64,000 bases of DNA from Salinarimonas soli (GTDB lineage Bacteria > Pseudomonadota > Alphaproteobacteria > Rhizobiales > Beijerinckiaceae): assembly GCF_008386575.1 (NCBI RefSeq), contig NZ_VUOA01000021.1, positions 1-64,000 of the forward strand. The letters are read 5' to 3'. Below the pieces are notes generated by a model, which was not told the DNA's origin, made no database searches, and worked only from the letters and a program-made list of their open reading frames with translations. How positions within the stretch are numbered: the stretch's first letter is position 1; every line of letters starts with the position of its first letter. The position numbers and the translations under genes were made by a program. Below are positions 49,163-59,248 of the stretch, piece after piece.

Positions 49163-50605
49163 TCACACCAGCATCCCCATCGGGCTCTCCAGCAGCCCCT
49201 TGAACGCCTGCAGCACTTCCGCGCCCAGCGCCCCGTCGACCACCCGGTGGTCGACCGACAGCGTTACCGTCATGGCGTTGACCACCGCAGGCGCGCCGTT
49301 CTTCACGACCACGCGCTGCTCGCCGGCCCCCACCGCGAGGATCGTGGCGTGAGGCGGGTTGATGACGGCCTGGAAGTTCTTGATGCCGAACATGCCGAGG
49401 TTGGACACCGCGGTGCTGCCGCCCTGGTATTCCTCGGGCTTGAGCTTGCGGGTGCGGGCGCGGCCCGCGAGGTCCTTCATCTCGGCCGAGATGGCGGAGA
49501 GGGTCTTCTGCTCGGCCTTGCGGATCACGGGGGTGAACAGGCCGCCCTCGATCGCGACCGCGACGCCGACATCCGAGTGCTTGAACTTGAGCACCCGGTC
49601 CTCGGCCCACACCGCGTTCGCGTTGGGCACGCGCTGGAGCGCGAGCGCCATGCCCTTGATGACGAAGTCGTTCACCGAGAGCTTGAAGGCGGGCTTGCCG
49701 TCCTTGTCCTTTGGCGCGCCCGCGTTCACCTGCTCGCGAAGCGCCAGCAGCGCGTCGAGCTCGACGTCGAGCGAGAGGTAGAAGTGCGGGACCGTCTGCT
49801 TCGACTCGACGAGACGCTTGGCGATGGTCTTGCGCATCCCGTCGAGCGAGACCTCCTCGTAGGAGCCAGGCTCGTACATCGCCTTGACCTGCGCGAGCGT
49901 CATCCCGCCCGCCAAGGCGGTGCCCGAGGCCGCCGGCTTCGGCGCGGGCGCGGCCGCGGCCGGCGCGGGGGCCTGAGGCGCGGACGCCGGCGCGGCAGCC
50001 GCAGGCTTCGCGGCGCCCCCGGCTTGGGCGCCCTTCACGTCGCGCTCGATGATGCGGCCGTGCGGTCCGGAGCCCTGGAGGCCGGAGAGGTCGATGCCGG
50101 CCTCCTTGGCGAGGCGCTTGGCGAGCGGCGAGGCGAAGACGCGGCCGCCCCCCTGCCCGTTCGGCTTGGCAGCCGGCGCGGGCTGCCCGGCGGGCTGGGC
50201 GCCGCCCGGCGCGGTGTCGACGCGGGCATAGGAGAGGTGCGCGTCGCCGCCCGCAGGCGAGAGGTTCTGCTGCGGGGTCGCGGCAGGCGCCGGAGCGCCC
50301 GCGGCAGGCGCGGGAGCGGACGACGCCGAGGCGCCCGGTGCCTGGACGCTGCCGGGATCCTCGCCCTCGCTGGCGATGAGCGCGATGAGCTGGTTCACGG
50401 GCACGTCCGCCGTGCCCTCGGGCACCACGATCTTGGCGAGCACGCCCTCGTCGACCGCCTCCACCTCCATGGTGGCCTTGTCCGTCTCGATCTCGGCCAG
50501 GATGTCGCCCGACTTGATCGTGTCGCCCTCTTTTTTCAGCCACTTGGCAAGGTTGCCCTTCTCCATCGTGGGCGACAGGGCGGGCATCAGGATGTTGATG
50601 GGCAT
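49163..50605 (-). CDS. pdhC: pyruvate dehydrogenase complex E2, dihydrolipoyl acetyltransferase
   Basis: 480 residues. One N-terminal lipoyl domain ([20 protein letters not shown]; lipoylated Lys in [17 protein letters not shown] near 43), an Ala/Pro linker, the E1/E3-binding peripheral domain near 135-170 ([20 protein letters not shown], then [13 protein letters not shown]), a second Ala/Pro linker, and the catalytic core with the active-site [10 protein letters not shown] near 451 and [20 protein letters not shown]. It moves the acetyl group from lipoate to CoA and builds the core of the complex. It lies between the Uma2 and DUF559 genes in the pdh operon. Confidence 0.96.
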   Translation of the reverse strand: MPINILMPALSPTMEKGNLAKWLKKEGDTIKSGDILAEIETDKATMEVEAVDEGVLAKIVVPEGTADVPVNQLIALIASEGEDPGSVQAPGASASSAPAPAAGAPAPAATPQQNLSPAGGDAHLSYARVDTAPGGAQPAGQPAPAAKPNGQGGGRVFASPLAKRLAKEAGIDLSGLQGSGPHGRIIERDVKGAQAGGAAKPAAAAPASAPQAPAPAAAAPAPKPAASGTALAGGMTLAQVKAMYEPGSYEEVSLDGMRKTIAKRLVESKQTVPHFYLSLDVELDALLALREQVNAGAPKDKDGKPAFKLSVNDFVIKGMALALQRVPNANAVWAEDRVLKFKHSDVGVAVAIEGGLFTPVIRKAEQKTLSAISAEMKDLAGRARTRKLKPEEYQGGSTAVSNLGMFGIKNFQAVINPPHATILAVGAGEQRVVVKNGAPAVVNAMTVTLSVDHRVVDGALGAEVLQAFKGLLESPMGMLV

Positions 50606-50614
50606 GTCGTGACC

Positions 50615-51202
50615 TTAACCGAGATCAGCCTGGTGAGGCGCGTCGAAGGGGAAGAGATTGGCCATGGGGAACGTCACCGCGTCGAAGGGCGCCGCGCAGA
50701 TCGCGTCCTCGGCCTGGAACGTGTGCAGGAGCAGCCATCCGCCGCCGGTGAGCGCGAAAGCTTCCAGCATCTTGGCCTGTGGGTTCAGCAGCCAGAGATG
50801 ACCGACGCCCGCGGCGGCGTAGATGCTCCGCTTCGCCCCGCGATCGTAATCGCGGGTGGACGGCGACGAGATCTCGCACACCCAGTCCGGCGCGACCTCG
50901 ATGAAGGCCGTCTCCGGCTCGACGGGCAGCCGCTCCCGCCGCCAGGCGGCAAGGTCGGGGACCACCACGTCGGAGCCGAGATGCAGCTCGGGCTCGGCGA
51001 GAAAGATCCAGCCGCCCGGACCGCCACGGCCGCGGCCATAAGGCCCGCCGAGCTCGATCGCCAGCTCGACGCCCGCACCTGCCTGGCGCGGTGCGGGCCG
51101 CGGGTGGGTCACCAGCTCGCCGCCGATGATCTCGGCGACGAGGTGCGACGGCACCGCTTCCAGGTCCGCATAGGTTGCGCGGCGAAAGGCGTGGTCAGCC
51201 AT
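50615..51202 (-). CDS. Uma2-family (DUF820) endonuclease-fold protein
   Basis: About 195 residues from the ATG at 51202; GGAGAC upstream supports this start. Uma2/DUF820 hallmarks: ATYADLEAVPSHLVAEIIGG ELV near the start, HLGSDVVVPDLAAWRRERLP, FIEVAPDWVCEISSPSTRDY DRGAKRSIYAAAGVGHLWLL. The VPD and E-x-x-S-P residues make a PD-(D/E)xK-type nuclease site. Biological role is unknown; the family is expanded in cyanobacteria and scattered in alphaproteobacteria. It sits inside the PDH operon 9 nt before pdhC, so it is co-transcribed with a central-metabolism complex. Confidence 0.9.
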   Translation of the reverse strand: MADHAFRRATYADLEAVPSHLVAEIIGGELVTHPRPAPRQAGAGVELAIELGGPYGRGRGGPGGWIFLAEPELHLGSDVVVPDLAAWRRERLPVEPETAFIEVAPDWVCEISSPSTRDYDRGAKRSIYAAAGVGHLWLLNPQAKMLEAFALTGGGWLLLHTFQAEDAICAAPFDAVTFPMANLFPFDAPHQADLG

Positions 51203-51326
51203 GGCCCGTCTCCGGCGGCAGCGGATGCCCGTCCGCGACGCGATGATGCCGCGCGAGCCGGCCGCGCTCCAGCGTGGGCTCACGGGCGAACATGGCGGAG
51301 GCGGTCGTCGGCATGCTGTCGCCCGT

Positions 51327-51620
51327 TCAGTTCATGGCCTGGGTGGAGCCGGGATCGGTGGGGTTGTCGAGCTCGGCGCGCAGGCCGCCCTCGATCTGGG
51401 CCATGGCCTCGTCCTCGGAGAGGCCGGTTTCCATGGCGTAGACGCGCGCGGCGTGGCGGGCGAGGTCGACGAGGAGGACGCCCCAGGTGAAGGGGTCGTC
51501 GAAGGCGCGCCGCAGGGCCACGCTCACCGCCCCGTCCACCACGGACGCGCGCAGGATCTCGACGCCGCCCTTCTCGCGGACGTCGGGCGGGATGGAGAGC
51601 TCCTCGAACTTCGCCGCCAT
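51327..51620 (-). CDS. DUF5076-family protein
   Basis: 97 residues from the ATG at 51620. It resembles DUF5076: ELSIPPDVREKGGVEILRAS, VVDGAVSVALRRAFDDPFTW and GVLLVDLARHAARVYAMETG. Small, acidic, likely cytosolic; function unknown. It begins 4 nt after the pdhB stop and so belongs to the PDH transcript. DUF5076 genes are found next to PDH E1 in many Hyphomicrobiales, so it may be a PDH-associated factor rather than an intruder. Confidence 0.8.
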   Translation of the reverse strand: MAAKFEELSIPPDVREKGGVEILRASVVDGAVSVALRRAFDDPFTWGVLLVDLARHAARVYAMETGLSEDEAMAQIEGGLRAELDNPTDPGSTQAMN

Positions 51621-51624
51621 CGCG

Positions 51625-53079
<1,455 letters not shown>

Positions 53080-53124
53080 GTGCGTGTCTCGTGCGGGCGT
53101 TGGGCGGCCGGAGGGGCGCGGTCT

Positions 53125-54174
53125 TCAGAGGAGGATGTCGGTGTAGAGCTCGGACACGTCCGGCTCCGCATCGTTGGACGCGAAGTCCGCCGCCTCGTTG
53201 ACGATCTGGCGGATCTCGCCGTCGATCGCCTTGAGCTGGTCCTCGCCCACCTTGTGATCCTCCAGGAGGCGCCGGCGCACCTGCTCGATGGGGTCGTGCT
53301 CCTCGCGCATGCGGGCCACCTCGTCCTTCGAGCGGTACTTCGCCGGGTCGGACATGGAGTGGCCGCGATAGCGATAGGTCATCATCTCGAGGATGTAGGG
53401 CCCCTCGCCGGAGCGGGCGTGCTCCAGGGCGCGCTCGGAGGCCTCCAGCACGGCACGCACGTCCATCCCGTCGACCTGCTCGCCGGGGATGTTAAAGGAG
53501 ACGCCGCGCTTCGAGAAGTCGGTCTGCGCCGAGGAGCGGTTCACCGCGGTGCCCATGGCGTAGCGGTTGTTCTCGATCACGTAGACGACGGGCAGCTTCC
53601 AGAGCGCCGCCATGTTGAAGCTCTCGTAGACCTGGCCCTGGTTCGCCGCGCCGTCGCCGAAGAAGGTCATGCAGACCTGGCTCGTGCCGCGATACCGGTT
53701 GGCGAAGGCGATGCCGGTGCCGAGCGACACCTGGGCGCCCACGATGCCGTGGCCGCCGTAGAACTCCTTCTCCTTGGAGAACATGTGCATCGAGCCGCCC
53801 TTGCCCCGGGAGTAGCCTCCGCGGCGGCCGGTGAGCTCGGCGAGGACGCCCTTGGGGTCCATGCCCATGACGAGCATGTGGCCGTGATCGCGGTAGCCCG
53901 TGATCATCTGGTCGCCGTCCTGCGCCGCCATGCGCATGCCGACGACGACGGCCTCCTGGCCGATATAGAGGTGGCAGAACCCGCCGATCAGGCCCATGCC
54001 GTACATCTGCCCCGACTTCTCCTCGAAGCGGCGGATCAGCAGCATCTCGCGATAGGCGGAGAGCTCCTGCTCCTTGCTGAGCACAGGCGTGTTGGAGGCG
54101 GACTTGCCGCGTCCGGCGCTGCGGGCGCCCTTGGCGTCACCTGCGCCTCCCGCGGATCGAGCAGCCGTGGCCAT
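53125..54174 (-). CDS. pdhA: pyruvate dehydrogenase E1 alpha subunit
   Basis: 349 residues from the ATG at 54174. After an Ala/Gly/Arg-rich start, the E1 alpha fold runs EQELSAYREMLLIRRFEEKS, GGFCHLYIGQEAVVVGMRMA, MHMFSKEKEFYGGHGIVGAQ. The thiamine-diphosphate motif is FFGDGAANQGQVYESFNMAA with ENNRYAMGT (near 170-195), and the phosphorylation-loop-like YRGHSMSDPAKYR lies near 270. It decarboxylates pyruvate and hands acetyl groups to lipoate. First gene of the pdhA-pdhB-DUF5076-Uma2-pdhC-DUF559-lpd operon; the 218-bp gap before ftsB probably holds the operon promoter. Confidence 0.96.
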   Translation of the reverse strand: MATAARSAGGAGDAKGARSAGRGKSASNTPVLSKEQELSAYREMLLIRRFEEKSGQMYGMGLIGGFCHLYIGQEAVVVGMRMAAQDGDQMITGYRDHGHMLVMGMDPKGVLAELTGRRGGYSRGKGGSMHMFSKEKEFYGGHGIVGAQVSLGTGIAFANRYRGTSQVCMTFFGDGAANQGQVYESFNMAALWKLPVVYVIENNRYAMGTAVNRSSAQTDFSKRGVSFNIPGEQVDGMDVRAVLEASERALEHARSGEGPYILEMMTYRYRGHSMSDPAKYRSKDEVARMREEHDPIEQVRRRLLEDHKVGEDQLKAIDGEIRQIVNEAADFASNDAEPDVSELYTDILL

Positions 54175-54392
54175 CAAATACTCTCCAGAGCGGTCGTGTC
54201 CCTTCCCATTTAACGCACGGGCATGCCGAAAGCGAGGGGGCGCGCGGCCGCGCCGCCGCGTGACGCCGCGAAGCTAAATCATTGCTGAACCGCAGATTTC
54301 GGCAGTTAACCGGTTTTTGGTTGATCAGTATTTCGAGCACCTATCGCCACGCCCAAGGCGCAACGCCGCCGCAAGGCGCGTCCGGGTCGCGC

Positions 54393-54707
54393 TCAGGGGC
54401 CGGTGATGATCACGAGATCGTTGCGGTGCACGCGTCCCAGCATGGTGCGGGCGCGCTCCTCGAGGAGGTCGCGGTCGATCTGGTCGCTGCGCAGGAGCGC
54501 GATGCGGCGCTCCCATTCGGCGCGCTCATTCTTGATCCCGTCGAAATCCGCCGTGAGCTGGACGATCTGGGCCTTCAGCTCGCGCTTGGCCTCGAGCCCG
54601 CGGCTGCCGTTATGGGCGTGGTGCACGAAATAGCCGACGAGCGCCCCGGAGACCGCATAAAGCGCCAGGGGGATCAGGAAGGCGCGTGCGCGTTTTCTGA
54701 CGACCAT
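54393..54707 (-). CDS. ftsB: septum formation initiator FtsB/DivIC family
   Basis: 104 residues from the ATG at 54707. One membrane helix at about 10-28 (FLIPLALYAVSGALVGYFVH), then a periplasmic coiled coil (LEAKRELKAQIVQLTADFDG; IKNERAEWERRIALLRSDQI) and the end LLEERARTMLGRVHRNDLVI. This fits the FtsB/DivIC family that links early and late division proteins. Alphaproteobacterial ftsB usually lies just upstream of pdhA, as here, which supports the call. Confidence 0.88.
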   Translation of the reverse strand: MVVRKRARAFLIPLALYAVSGALVGYFVHHAHNGSRGLEAKRELKAQIVQLTADFDGIKNERAEWERRIALLRSDQIDRDLLEERARTMLGRVHRNDLVIITGP

Positions 54708-54730
54708 GCCCGAATCATGGTCCGGCGTAG

Positions 54731-55642
54731 TTAAGATCTCGTTGCCACGCGGCGCGCGGCGAAAAACGGTCCGGCCGACGCGATGGCGAGCCCGCCCACG
54801 ATGAGGGCGACGCCCACCGCCTGAACCGGCGCGGGCCACTCGCCCAGAAGCGGGATGGCGAGAAGCGTGCCGACGACGGGGATCAGCGGCGGGAAGCGCT
54901 GGGCTTCCGCCGCGCCGAGGGTTCGTACCGCGCTTCCCCAAAGCCAGAGCCCGAGGATCATGTTGAGGAGGCCCTGGTTGACGGCGTGGAAGGCTACGAC
55001 GAGCGCATCGACCCGCATGATGCCGGGGCTTCCCAGCAGGTAGACCGGGAGGTAGGCCATCGAGAGCACGGCGACGATCGAGGTCGAGACGATGGCGCCC
55101 ACCTGCCAGCGCTGGAGGAGGAGCGGATAAAGCCCCCAGAGGGCGCCCGCCGCGAGGAAGCACAGGTCCCCCGTCACGATGCTGCGCGACCCGCTTGTCC
55201 CGCCCGCGATGCCGATGCAGGCGAGCCCCGCCAGCACGGTGAGGATGCCCGCCGCCACGATGCGCGGCGGACGCACGCCGAACATGACGATGCTGCCCAC
55301 CGCGCCGATCACGGTGACGGTCCCGGGCTGGATCGCGGCGCCATGGGCGGCGGGCGCCAGCGACAGGCCGGTGTTCATGAGGAGCACCATGGGCAGGCCG
55401 CTCATGGCGGCGAGGACGAGTCCCCTCCCCCATCCGACGCCCGCGCAGGTCGCCGCGCCCGCGCGCAGGAACACGGGCAGGAGTAGCAGCCCGCCGACGC
55501 CGAAGCGCAACGCCGCGAGGTCGTTCGGGCTCAGGCCGTTGAGGGTCGCGTGGCGGGTGACGACGAAGTTGCCGCCATAGATGACGACGGCGAGCAGCAT
55601 CGCCGTGATCGCGCCACGACGGGTCGCAAGCAGTCCGTTCAT
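54731..55642 (-). CDS. EamA-family (DMT) transporter
   Basis: 303 residues with ten membrane helices in two EamA repeats of five; the first begins AITAMLLAVVIYGGNFVVTR, the second TGDLCFLAAGALWGLYPLLL. The proline-rich VGTLLAIPLLGEWPAPVQAV near the end is typical. These carriers export or import small metabolites such as amino acids or sugars; the substrate cannot be told. It ends 23 nt before the ftsB start on the same strand. Confidence 0.88.
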   Translation of the reverse strand: MNGLLATRRGAITAMLLAVVIYGGNFVVTRHATLNGLSPNDLAALRFGVGGLLLLPVFLRAGAATCAGVGWGRGLVLAAMSGLPMVLLMNTGLSLAPAAHGAAIQPGTVTVIGAVGSIVMFGVRPPRIVAAGILTVLAGLACIGIAGGTSGSRSIVTGDLCFLAAGALWGLYPLLLQRWQVGAIVSTSIVAVLSMAYLPVYLLGSPGIMRVDALVVAFHAVNQGLLNMILGLWLWGSAVRTLGAAEAQRFPPLIPVVGTLLAIPLLGEWPAPVQAVGVALIVGGLAIASAGPFFAARRVATRS

Positions 55643-55744
55643 GGGCCTATGAGAACCGATCGTGAAGCATTCCGGTAGATGGCGCGACGCAGGGCACCCC
55701 TGCTTTACCGTTGCCTGCCAGGATCGAGGCTACGAGGTCGACCC

Positions 55745-56272
55745 ATGACGCACGCCCATCCCGATCGCCTTCGCCGCGCCCTGCTCCTTGCCGCCCCCGC
55801 GCTCCTTGCTGCGGGCTGCGGCCCGGCCGCCGCCTCAGCCCTCCCGGCCGTCACACTGCCGGGTCTGCCCGGGCTTCGCGACCGGACAGGGCAGCCCGTG
55901 CCCGGCATCGAGCCCGACACGTTCCGGCGCGGCTTCGCGCTCCTCAACATCTGGGCCTCGTGGTGCCCCTATTGCCGCAGCGAGCACGGCATCCTGGAGG
56001 AACTCGCGGGCGACCGGCGCCTGCGCCTCGTCGGCCTCGTGTGGCAGGACAAGGCGGAGACGGCCGCGGCCTATCTCGCCCAGCGCGGCAACCCGTTCCA
56101 CGCGGTCGCCCTCGACGCCGACGGCGTCATCGCCGGCGCGCTGCGCCAGCGCGGGGTGCCGTCGAGCTATCTCGTGGACGGGACGGGGGCGATCATCGCC
56201 CGCCATCCCGGCGCCCTGACGGAGGAATGGGTGCGCACGGTGTTGAAATCCCGGCTCTCCGCGTCGATTTGA
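55745..56272 (+). CDS. TlpA-like thioredoxin-fold lipoprotein
   Basis: 175 residues from the ATG 55745. The N-terminus has a twin-basic start and a lipobox-like LLAAGC (Cys near 25), so it is exported and probably lipid-anchored. The thioredoxin domain has the active site [20 protein letters not shown] near 72-91, the Cys pair being near 74 and 77, followed by [20 protein letters not shown] and the cis-Pro loop [15 protein letters not shown]. The wording resembles DsbE/CcmG proteins of cytochrome c maturation, but no other ccm gene is present here. It is divergent from the EamA gene. Confidence 0.85.
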   Translation: MTHAHPDRLRRALLLAAPALLAAGCGPAAASALPAVTLPGLPGLRDRTGQPVPGIEPDTFRRGFALLNIWASWCPYCRSEHGILEELAGDRRLRLVGLVWQDKAETAAAYLAQRGNPFHAVALDADGVIAGALRQRGVPSSYLVDGTGAIIARHPGALTEEWVRTVLKSRLSASI

Positions 56273-56337
56273 GCGTTGCCCGGGCGGCTTTTTTGCGCTT
56301 CACGACCCGCACGCATCGCCAAACCAGCGGAACGATC

Positions 56338-56790
56338 ATGTCCCATCTCGACGTCAGCCAGCTCGGCCGGCCGACCGCGCAGCCGAACTCGCCCGAGGAG
56401 GCGGTGCTGGAGCGCGTGCCGAACCCCCACGCCGACACCGACTACGTGGCCCGGTTCACGGCCCCCGAGTTCACCTCCATCTGCCCCGTCACGGGGCAGC
56501 CCGATTTCGCGATACTCGTGATCGACTACGTGCCCGGCGACTGGCTCGTGGAGTCGAAGTCGCTGAAGCTCTACCTCAACTCCTTCCGCAACCACGGGGC
56601 CTTCCACGAGGACTGCACGGTGGCGATCGGGCGCAAGCTCGCCGATCTGCTGGGCCCGCGATTCCTCCGCATCGGCGGCTATTGGTTCCCCCGCGGCGGC
56701 ATCCCCATCGACGTGTTCTGGCAGACGGGCGAGCTGCCGCGGAACGTGTTCCTGCCGGACCAGGGCGTGCCGCCGTACCGGGCGCGGTGA
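56338..56790 (+). CDS. queF: NADPH-dependent 7-cyano-7-deazaguanine reductase
   Basis: 150 residues, the short unimodular QueF type. It reduces preQ0 to preQ1 in queuosine synthesis. Active-site Cys near 49 in [20 protein letters not shown], which includes the catalytic Asp; the substrate-binding [20 protein letters not shown] block is complete, and the C-terminal [20 protein letters not shown] is standard. The start is the ATG at 56338. It follows the TlpA-like gene after 65 nt but there is no functional link. I saw no preQ1 riboswitch upstream. Confidence 0.95.
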   Translation: MSHLDVSQLGRPTAQPNSPEEAVLERVPNPHADTDYVARFTAPEFTSICPVTGQPDFAILVIDYVPGDWLVESKSLKLYLNSFRNHGAFHEDCTVAIGRKLADLLGPRFLRIGGYWFPRGGIPIDVFWQTGELPRNVFLPDQGVPPYRAR

Positions 56791-56828
56791 TGTCCGGCTG
56801 CGCATTCTGACCTTCACGCGGCTTCCCC

Positions 56829-57017
56829 TGTCATCCCCGGCCGCAGGCGGCTTGTCCGCCGGAGGGGAAGGGGATCCAGCGCAATGGTACTGCTGCGAAG
56901 CAGCTCTCTCGGGCCCGCCAAGGGCCCTGGACGGGCGTAAGGCGTCGCTGCGCGACAAGAGCTATGCTGGATCCCCTTCCCCTCCACTCGCTTCGTGAGT
57001 TCCGGCCGGGGATGACA
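56829..57017. repeat. intergenic mosaic repeat, family 2, copy 2
   Basis: About 190 bp bounded by inverted TGTCATCCCCGG and CCGGGGATGACA. Inner blocks GGGAAGGGGATCCAGCG, GGGCCCTGGACGGGCG-like and GGATCCCCTTCCCCTCC are shared with 46991-47182, partly in the opposite sense, as expected for an element made of nested palindromes. It lies between convergent queF and the SplB homologue. Confidence 0.85.
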
Positions 57018-57045
57018 TGGGAGAGCCACAATCGAGCCAGCCCCC

Positions 57046-58113
57046 TCAAAACGCGTACCGCACCCCGCAATAGGGCATCATCTCGCCCAGGATCTCCTGA
57101 AACCGCGCAAGGTAGAGCTGCTTGTCCCGGCTCTTGTAGCGCAGGTTCCACTGCCCCGATTCCGAGAGCTTCGCCTGCTGCAGGTCGGGGCGCCAGAGCA
57201 GGTCCTCGGCCTTGGGGTGCCAGCGCATGTTGACCTCGTGGAGGTCGCGGTTGTGGGTGAGGAAGATCACCTCGGCCTTGATCTGGTCGCGGGCCGCGGG
57301 CGAGAGGCGCGCGTCCACCGCCTCGAACAGACGGCGGTAATCCGCCTCCCAGCCCTCGTAGACGATCACGGGCGAGAAGTTCAGGTGCACCTCGTAGCCC
57401 GCGCGCACGAAGTCGTCGACGGCGGCGATCCGGTCCTCCATGGGCGAGGTGCGCACGTCGACCACCCGGGCCACCGTCTCAGGCATGAGCGAGAAGCGGA
57501 TGCGGGTGCGCCCGGCAGGGTCGTAGTCCAGGAGGTCGCGGTTCACGTATTTTGTGGCAAACGAGCCCTTGGCGTTCGGCAGATCGCGGAACACGCCGAC
57601 GAGATCGCGCACGTTCTCGGAGATGAGGGCGTCGACCGAGAGGTCCCCGTTCTCGCCGATGTCGTAGACCCAGGCTACAGGGTCGATCTGGTCGGGCATG
57701 GTCTTGGGCCCGAGCTTGCCCGCGTGGCGGGCGATGGCGCGGCCGATCTGGTCGATGTTGACGAAGACCGTGATCGGGTTGGCGTAGCCCTTCCGGCGCG
57801 GGACGTAGCAATAGGCGCAGGCCATGGCGCAGCCGTTCGAGGTGGACGGCGCGATGAAGTCGGCGCTGCGCCCGTTCGGGCGGATCGTCATCGCCTTCTT
57901 GACGCCGAGCACGAGCGTGGTGCGCTTGATCCGCACCCAATCGTCCACGTTGCCCGCGTTGCCGTGGAGCTCGGGAATCTTCCAGTGCGAGTCCACGGGG
58001 ATACGCCAGGCGTCCGGATAGCGTGCCAGCACCTCCCGGCCGCGCTCATAGGCCTCGACGCCGGGCTCCATGTAGATCGTGTCCACCTCGACGAGGCGTC
58101 TGGGCGCGGCCAT
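57046..58113 (-). CDS. spore photoproduct lyase-family radical SAM protein
   Basis: 355 residues. The radical-SAM cluster motif is CAMACAYCYVPRRKGYANPI near 92-111; ENGDLSVDALISENVRDLVG, GSFATKYVNRDLLDYDPAGR and RIRFSLMPETVARVVDVRTS are typical of SplB-like proteins. Classic SplB repairs the spore photoproduct, a UV-induced thymine lesion in endospores. Non-sporulating alphaproteobacteria carry a homologous family whose substrate is uncertain; a DNA-lesion repair role is inferred. The gene is divergent from arfB. Confidence 0.88.
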   Translation of the reverse strand: MAAPRRLVEVDTIYMEPGVEAYERGREVLARYPDAWRIPVDSHWKIPELHGNAGNVDDWVRIKRTTLVLGVKKAMTIRPNGRSADFIAPSTSNGCAMACAYCYVPRRKGYANPITVFVNIDQIGRAIARHAGKLGPKTMPDQIDPVAWVYDIGENGDLSVDALISENVRDLVGVFRDLPNAKGSFATKYVNRDLLDYDPAGRTRIRFSLMPETVARVVDVRTSPMEDRIAAVDDFVRAGYEVHLNFSPVIVYEGWEADYRRLFEAVDARLSPAARDQIKAEVIFLTHNRDLHEVNMRWHPKAEDLLWRPDLQQAKLSESGQWNLRYKSRDKQLYLARFQEILGEMMPYCGVRYAF

Positions 58114-58248
58114 GCGGTCCTATCGTGGTTTGCCGTCATCGTGCCGGGCACCCCGGCACGACAGGGTGGCAACGTCGCATCGTGAAGCGCGGTTCTGGAC
58201 GGATCGCCGCAGGCATGCGTTGAAGGGGGGAAAGGTCAGGACGCACGC

Positions 58249-58668
58249 ATGATTCCAGTCACCCGCCGCATCGCCATCGACGAGCGCGATCTCGAGGAGA
58301 CGTTCCTGCGCGCCTCGGGCCCGGGCGGGCAGAACGTCAACAAGGTCGAGACCGCCGTCCAGCTGCGCTTCAACGTGGCCGCCGCCGAGATGCCCGAGGA
58401 CGTGCGATCGCGCCTGATCCGGCTCGCCGGCCAGCGCATGACGAAGGAGGGCGTGCTCGTCATCCAGGCGCAGCAACACCGCACCCGCGAGCGCAATCGG
58501 GAGGACGCGCTGGAGCGTCTGATCGCCCTCATCCGCGAGGCCGCCGTGCCGCCGAAGATTCGGCGCGCCACGCGGCCGACGCTCGCCTCCAAGCAGCGCC
58601 GGCTCACGGCGAAGACGACGCGGGGCCGGATCAAGAGCCTGCGCCAGGGACGCCCCGACGCCGATTGA
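58249..58668 (+). CDS. arfB: alternative ribosome-rescue factor B (peptidyl-tRNA hydrolase)
   Basis: 139 residues. It releases peptides from ribosomes stalled on truncated mRNA. The catalytic GGQ is at 26-28 within LRASGPGGQNVNKVETAVQL, and the basic C-terminal tail that enters the empty mRNA channel is present (IRRATRPTLASKQRRLTAKT, then TRGRIKSLRQGR). It lacks the stop-codon-reading domains of full release factors, as expected. ATG at 58249 follows AAAGGTCAGG. Confidence 0.95.
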   Translation: MIPVTRRIAIDERDLEETFLRASGPGGQNVNKVETAVQLRFNVAAAEMPEDVRSRLIRLAGQRMTKEGVLVIQAQQHRTRERNREDALERLIALIREAAVPPKIRRATRPTLASKQRRLTAKTTRGRIKSLRQGRPDAD

Positions 58669-58729
58669 GCGGTGAGCTCGCCTCTCCCCTCCCCCGCAAG
58701 GGGGGAGGGAGCAAGGTGGCGCGCCCCTA

Positions 58730-59248
58730 CTAGGGAGCAGATTCCCGCCCGCGGCGGCGCGAGGCGAGGATCGTGTCCAGGGTCACGGGGCGATAGGGGA
58801 AGGCGTCGACGCCAACGTCGTATTGCCGGGTCTGCGGCTTGAGGCGCGCATGGGAATGGCCGTGGAGATTGAGCGCGCCGCGCCCGATGCCGTTCCAGGT
58901 GCGAAAGGCGTAGTGGCACATCACGAGCCGGTGCCCCTCGACATCGATTTCCGCATAGGCCTGCACGCTGCGCCAGCCCGGCTGGGACAGGGTCGACGGG
59001 CCGTCGTTGTTGCCCGTGACGAGGTGCTTCTCCCCGTGCAGCCGGTCGAGAAGCCCGGCGATATAGTCCGCCGGTGGCCCCAGGGCGAAATCGCCGAGGT
59101 GCCAGACCACGTCGCCCGGGGCGACGGCCTCGTTCCAGGCGGCGACGAGGGCCTCGTCCATCTCGGGCGGCGCCTTGAACGGGCGCTTGTCGATGCGCAG
59201 CGGGCGCCAGTCCCCAAAGTGGGTGTCGCTCGTGAAGAACAGGGTCAT
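58730..59248 (-). CDS. metallophosphoesterase
   Basis: 172 residues, a compact calcineurin-like phosphoesterase. Metal-binding motifs in order: FFTSDTHFGDWRPLRI, VVWHLGDFALG, LVTGNNDGPS, RLVMCHYAFRTWNGIGRGAL and LHGHSHARLKP. It is of the short type that may act on nucleotides or RNA ends; the substrate is unknown. Its start overlaps the end of the MBL-hydrolase gene by 4 nt, so both belong to one transcript. Confidence 0.92.
   Translation of the reverse strand: MTLFFTSDTHFGDWRPLRIDKRPFKAPPEMDEALVAAWNEAVAPGDVVWHLGDFALGPPADYIAGLLDRLHGEKHLVTGNNDGPSTLSQPGWRSVQAYAEIDVEGHRLVMCHYAFRTWNGIGRGALNLHGHSHARLKPQTRQYDVGVDAFPYRPVTLDTILASRRRGRESAP

Noticed and set aside
48651-50543. 630-codon frame joining the DUF559 gene with sequence antisense in frame to pdhC
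   Set aside because: Only the part from 49085 onward resembles a protein; the rest is a frame shadow of pdhC.
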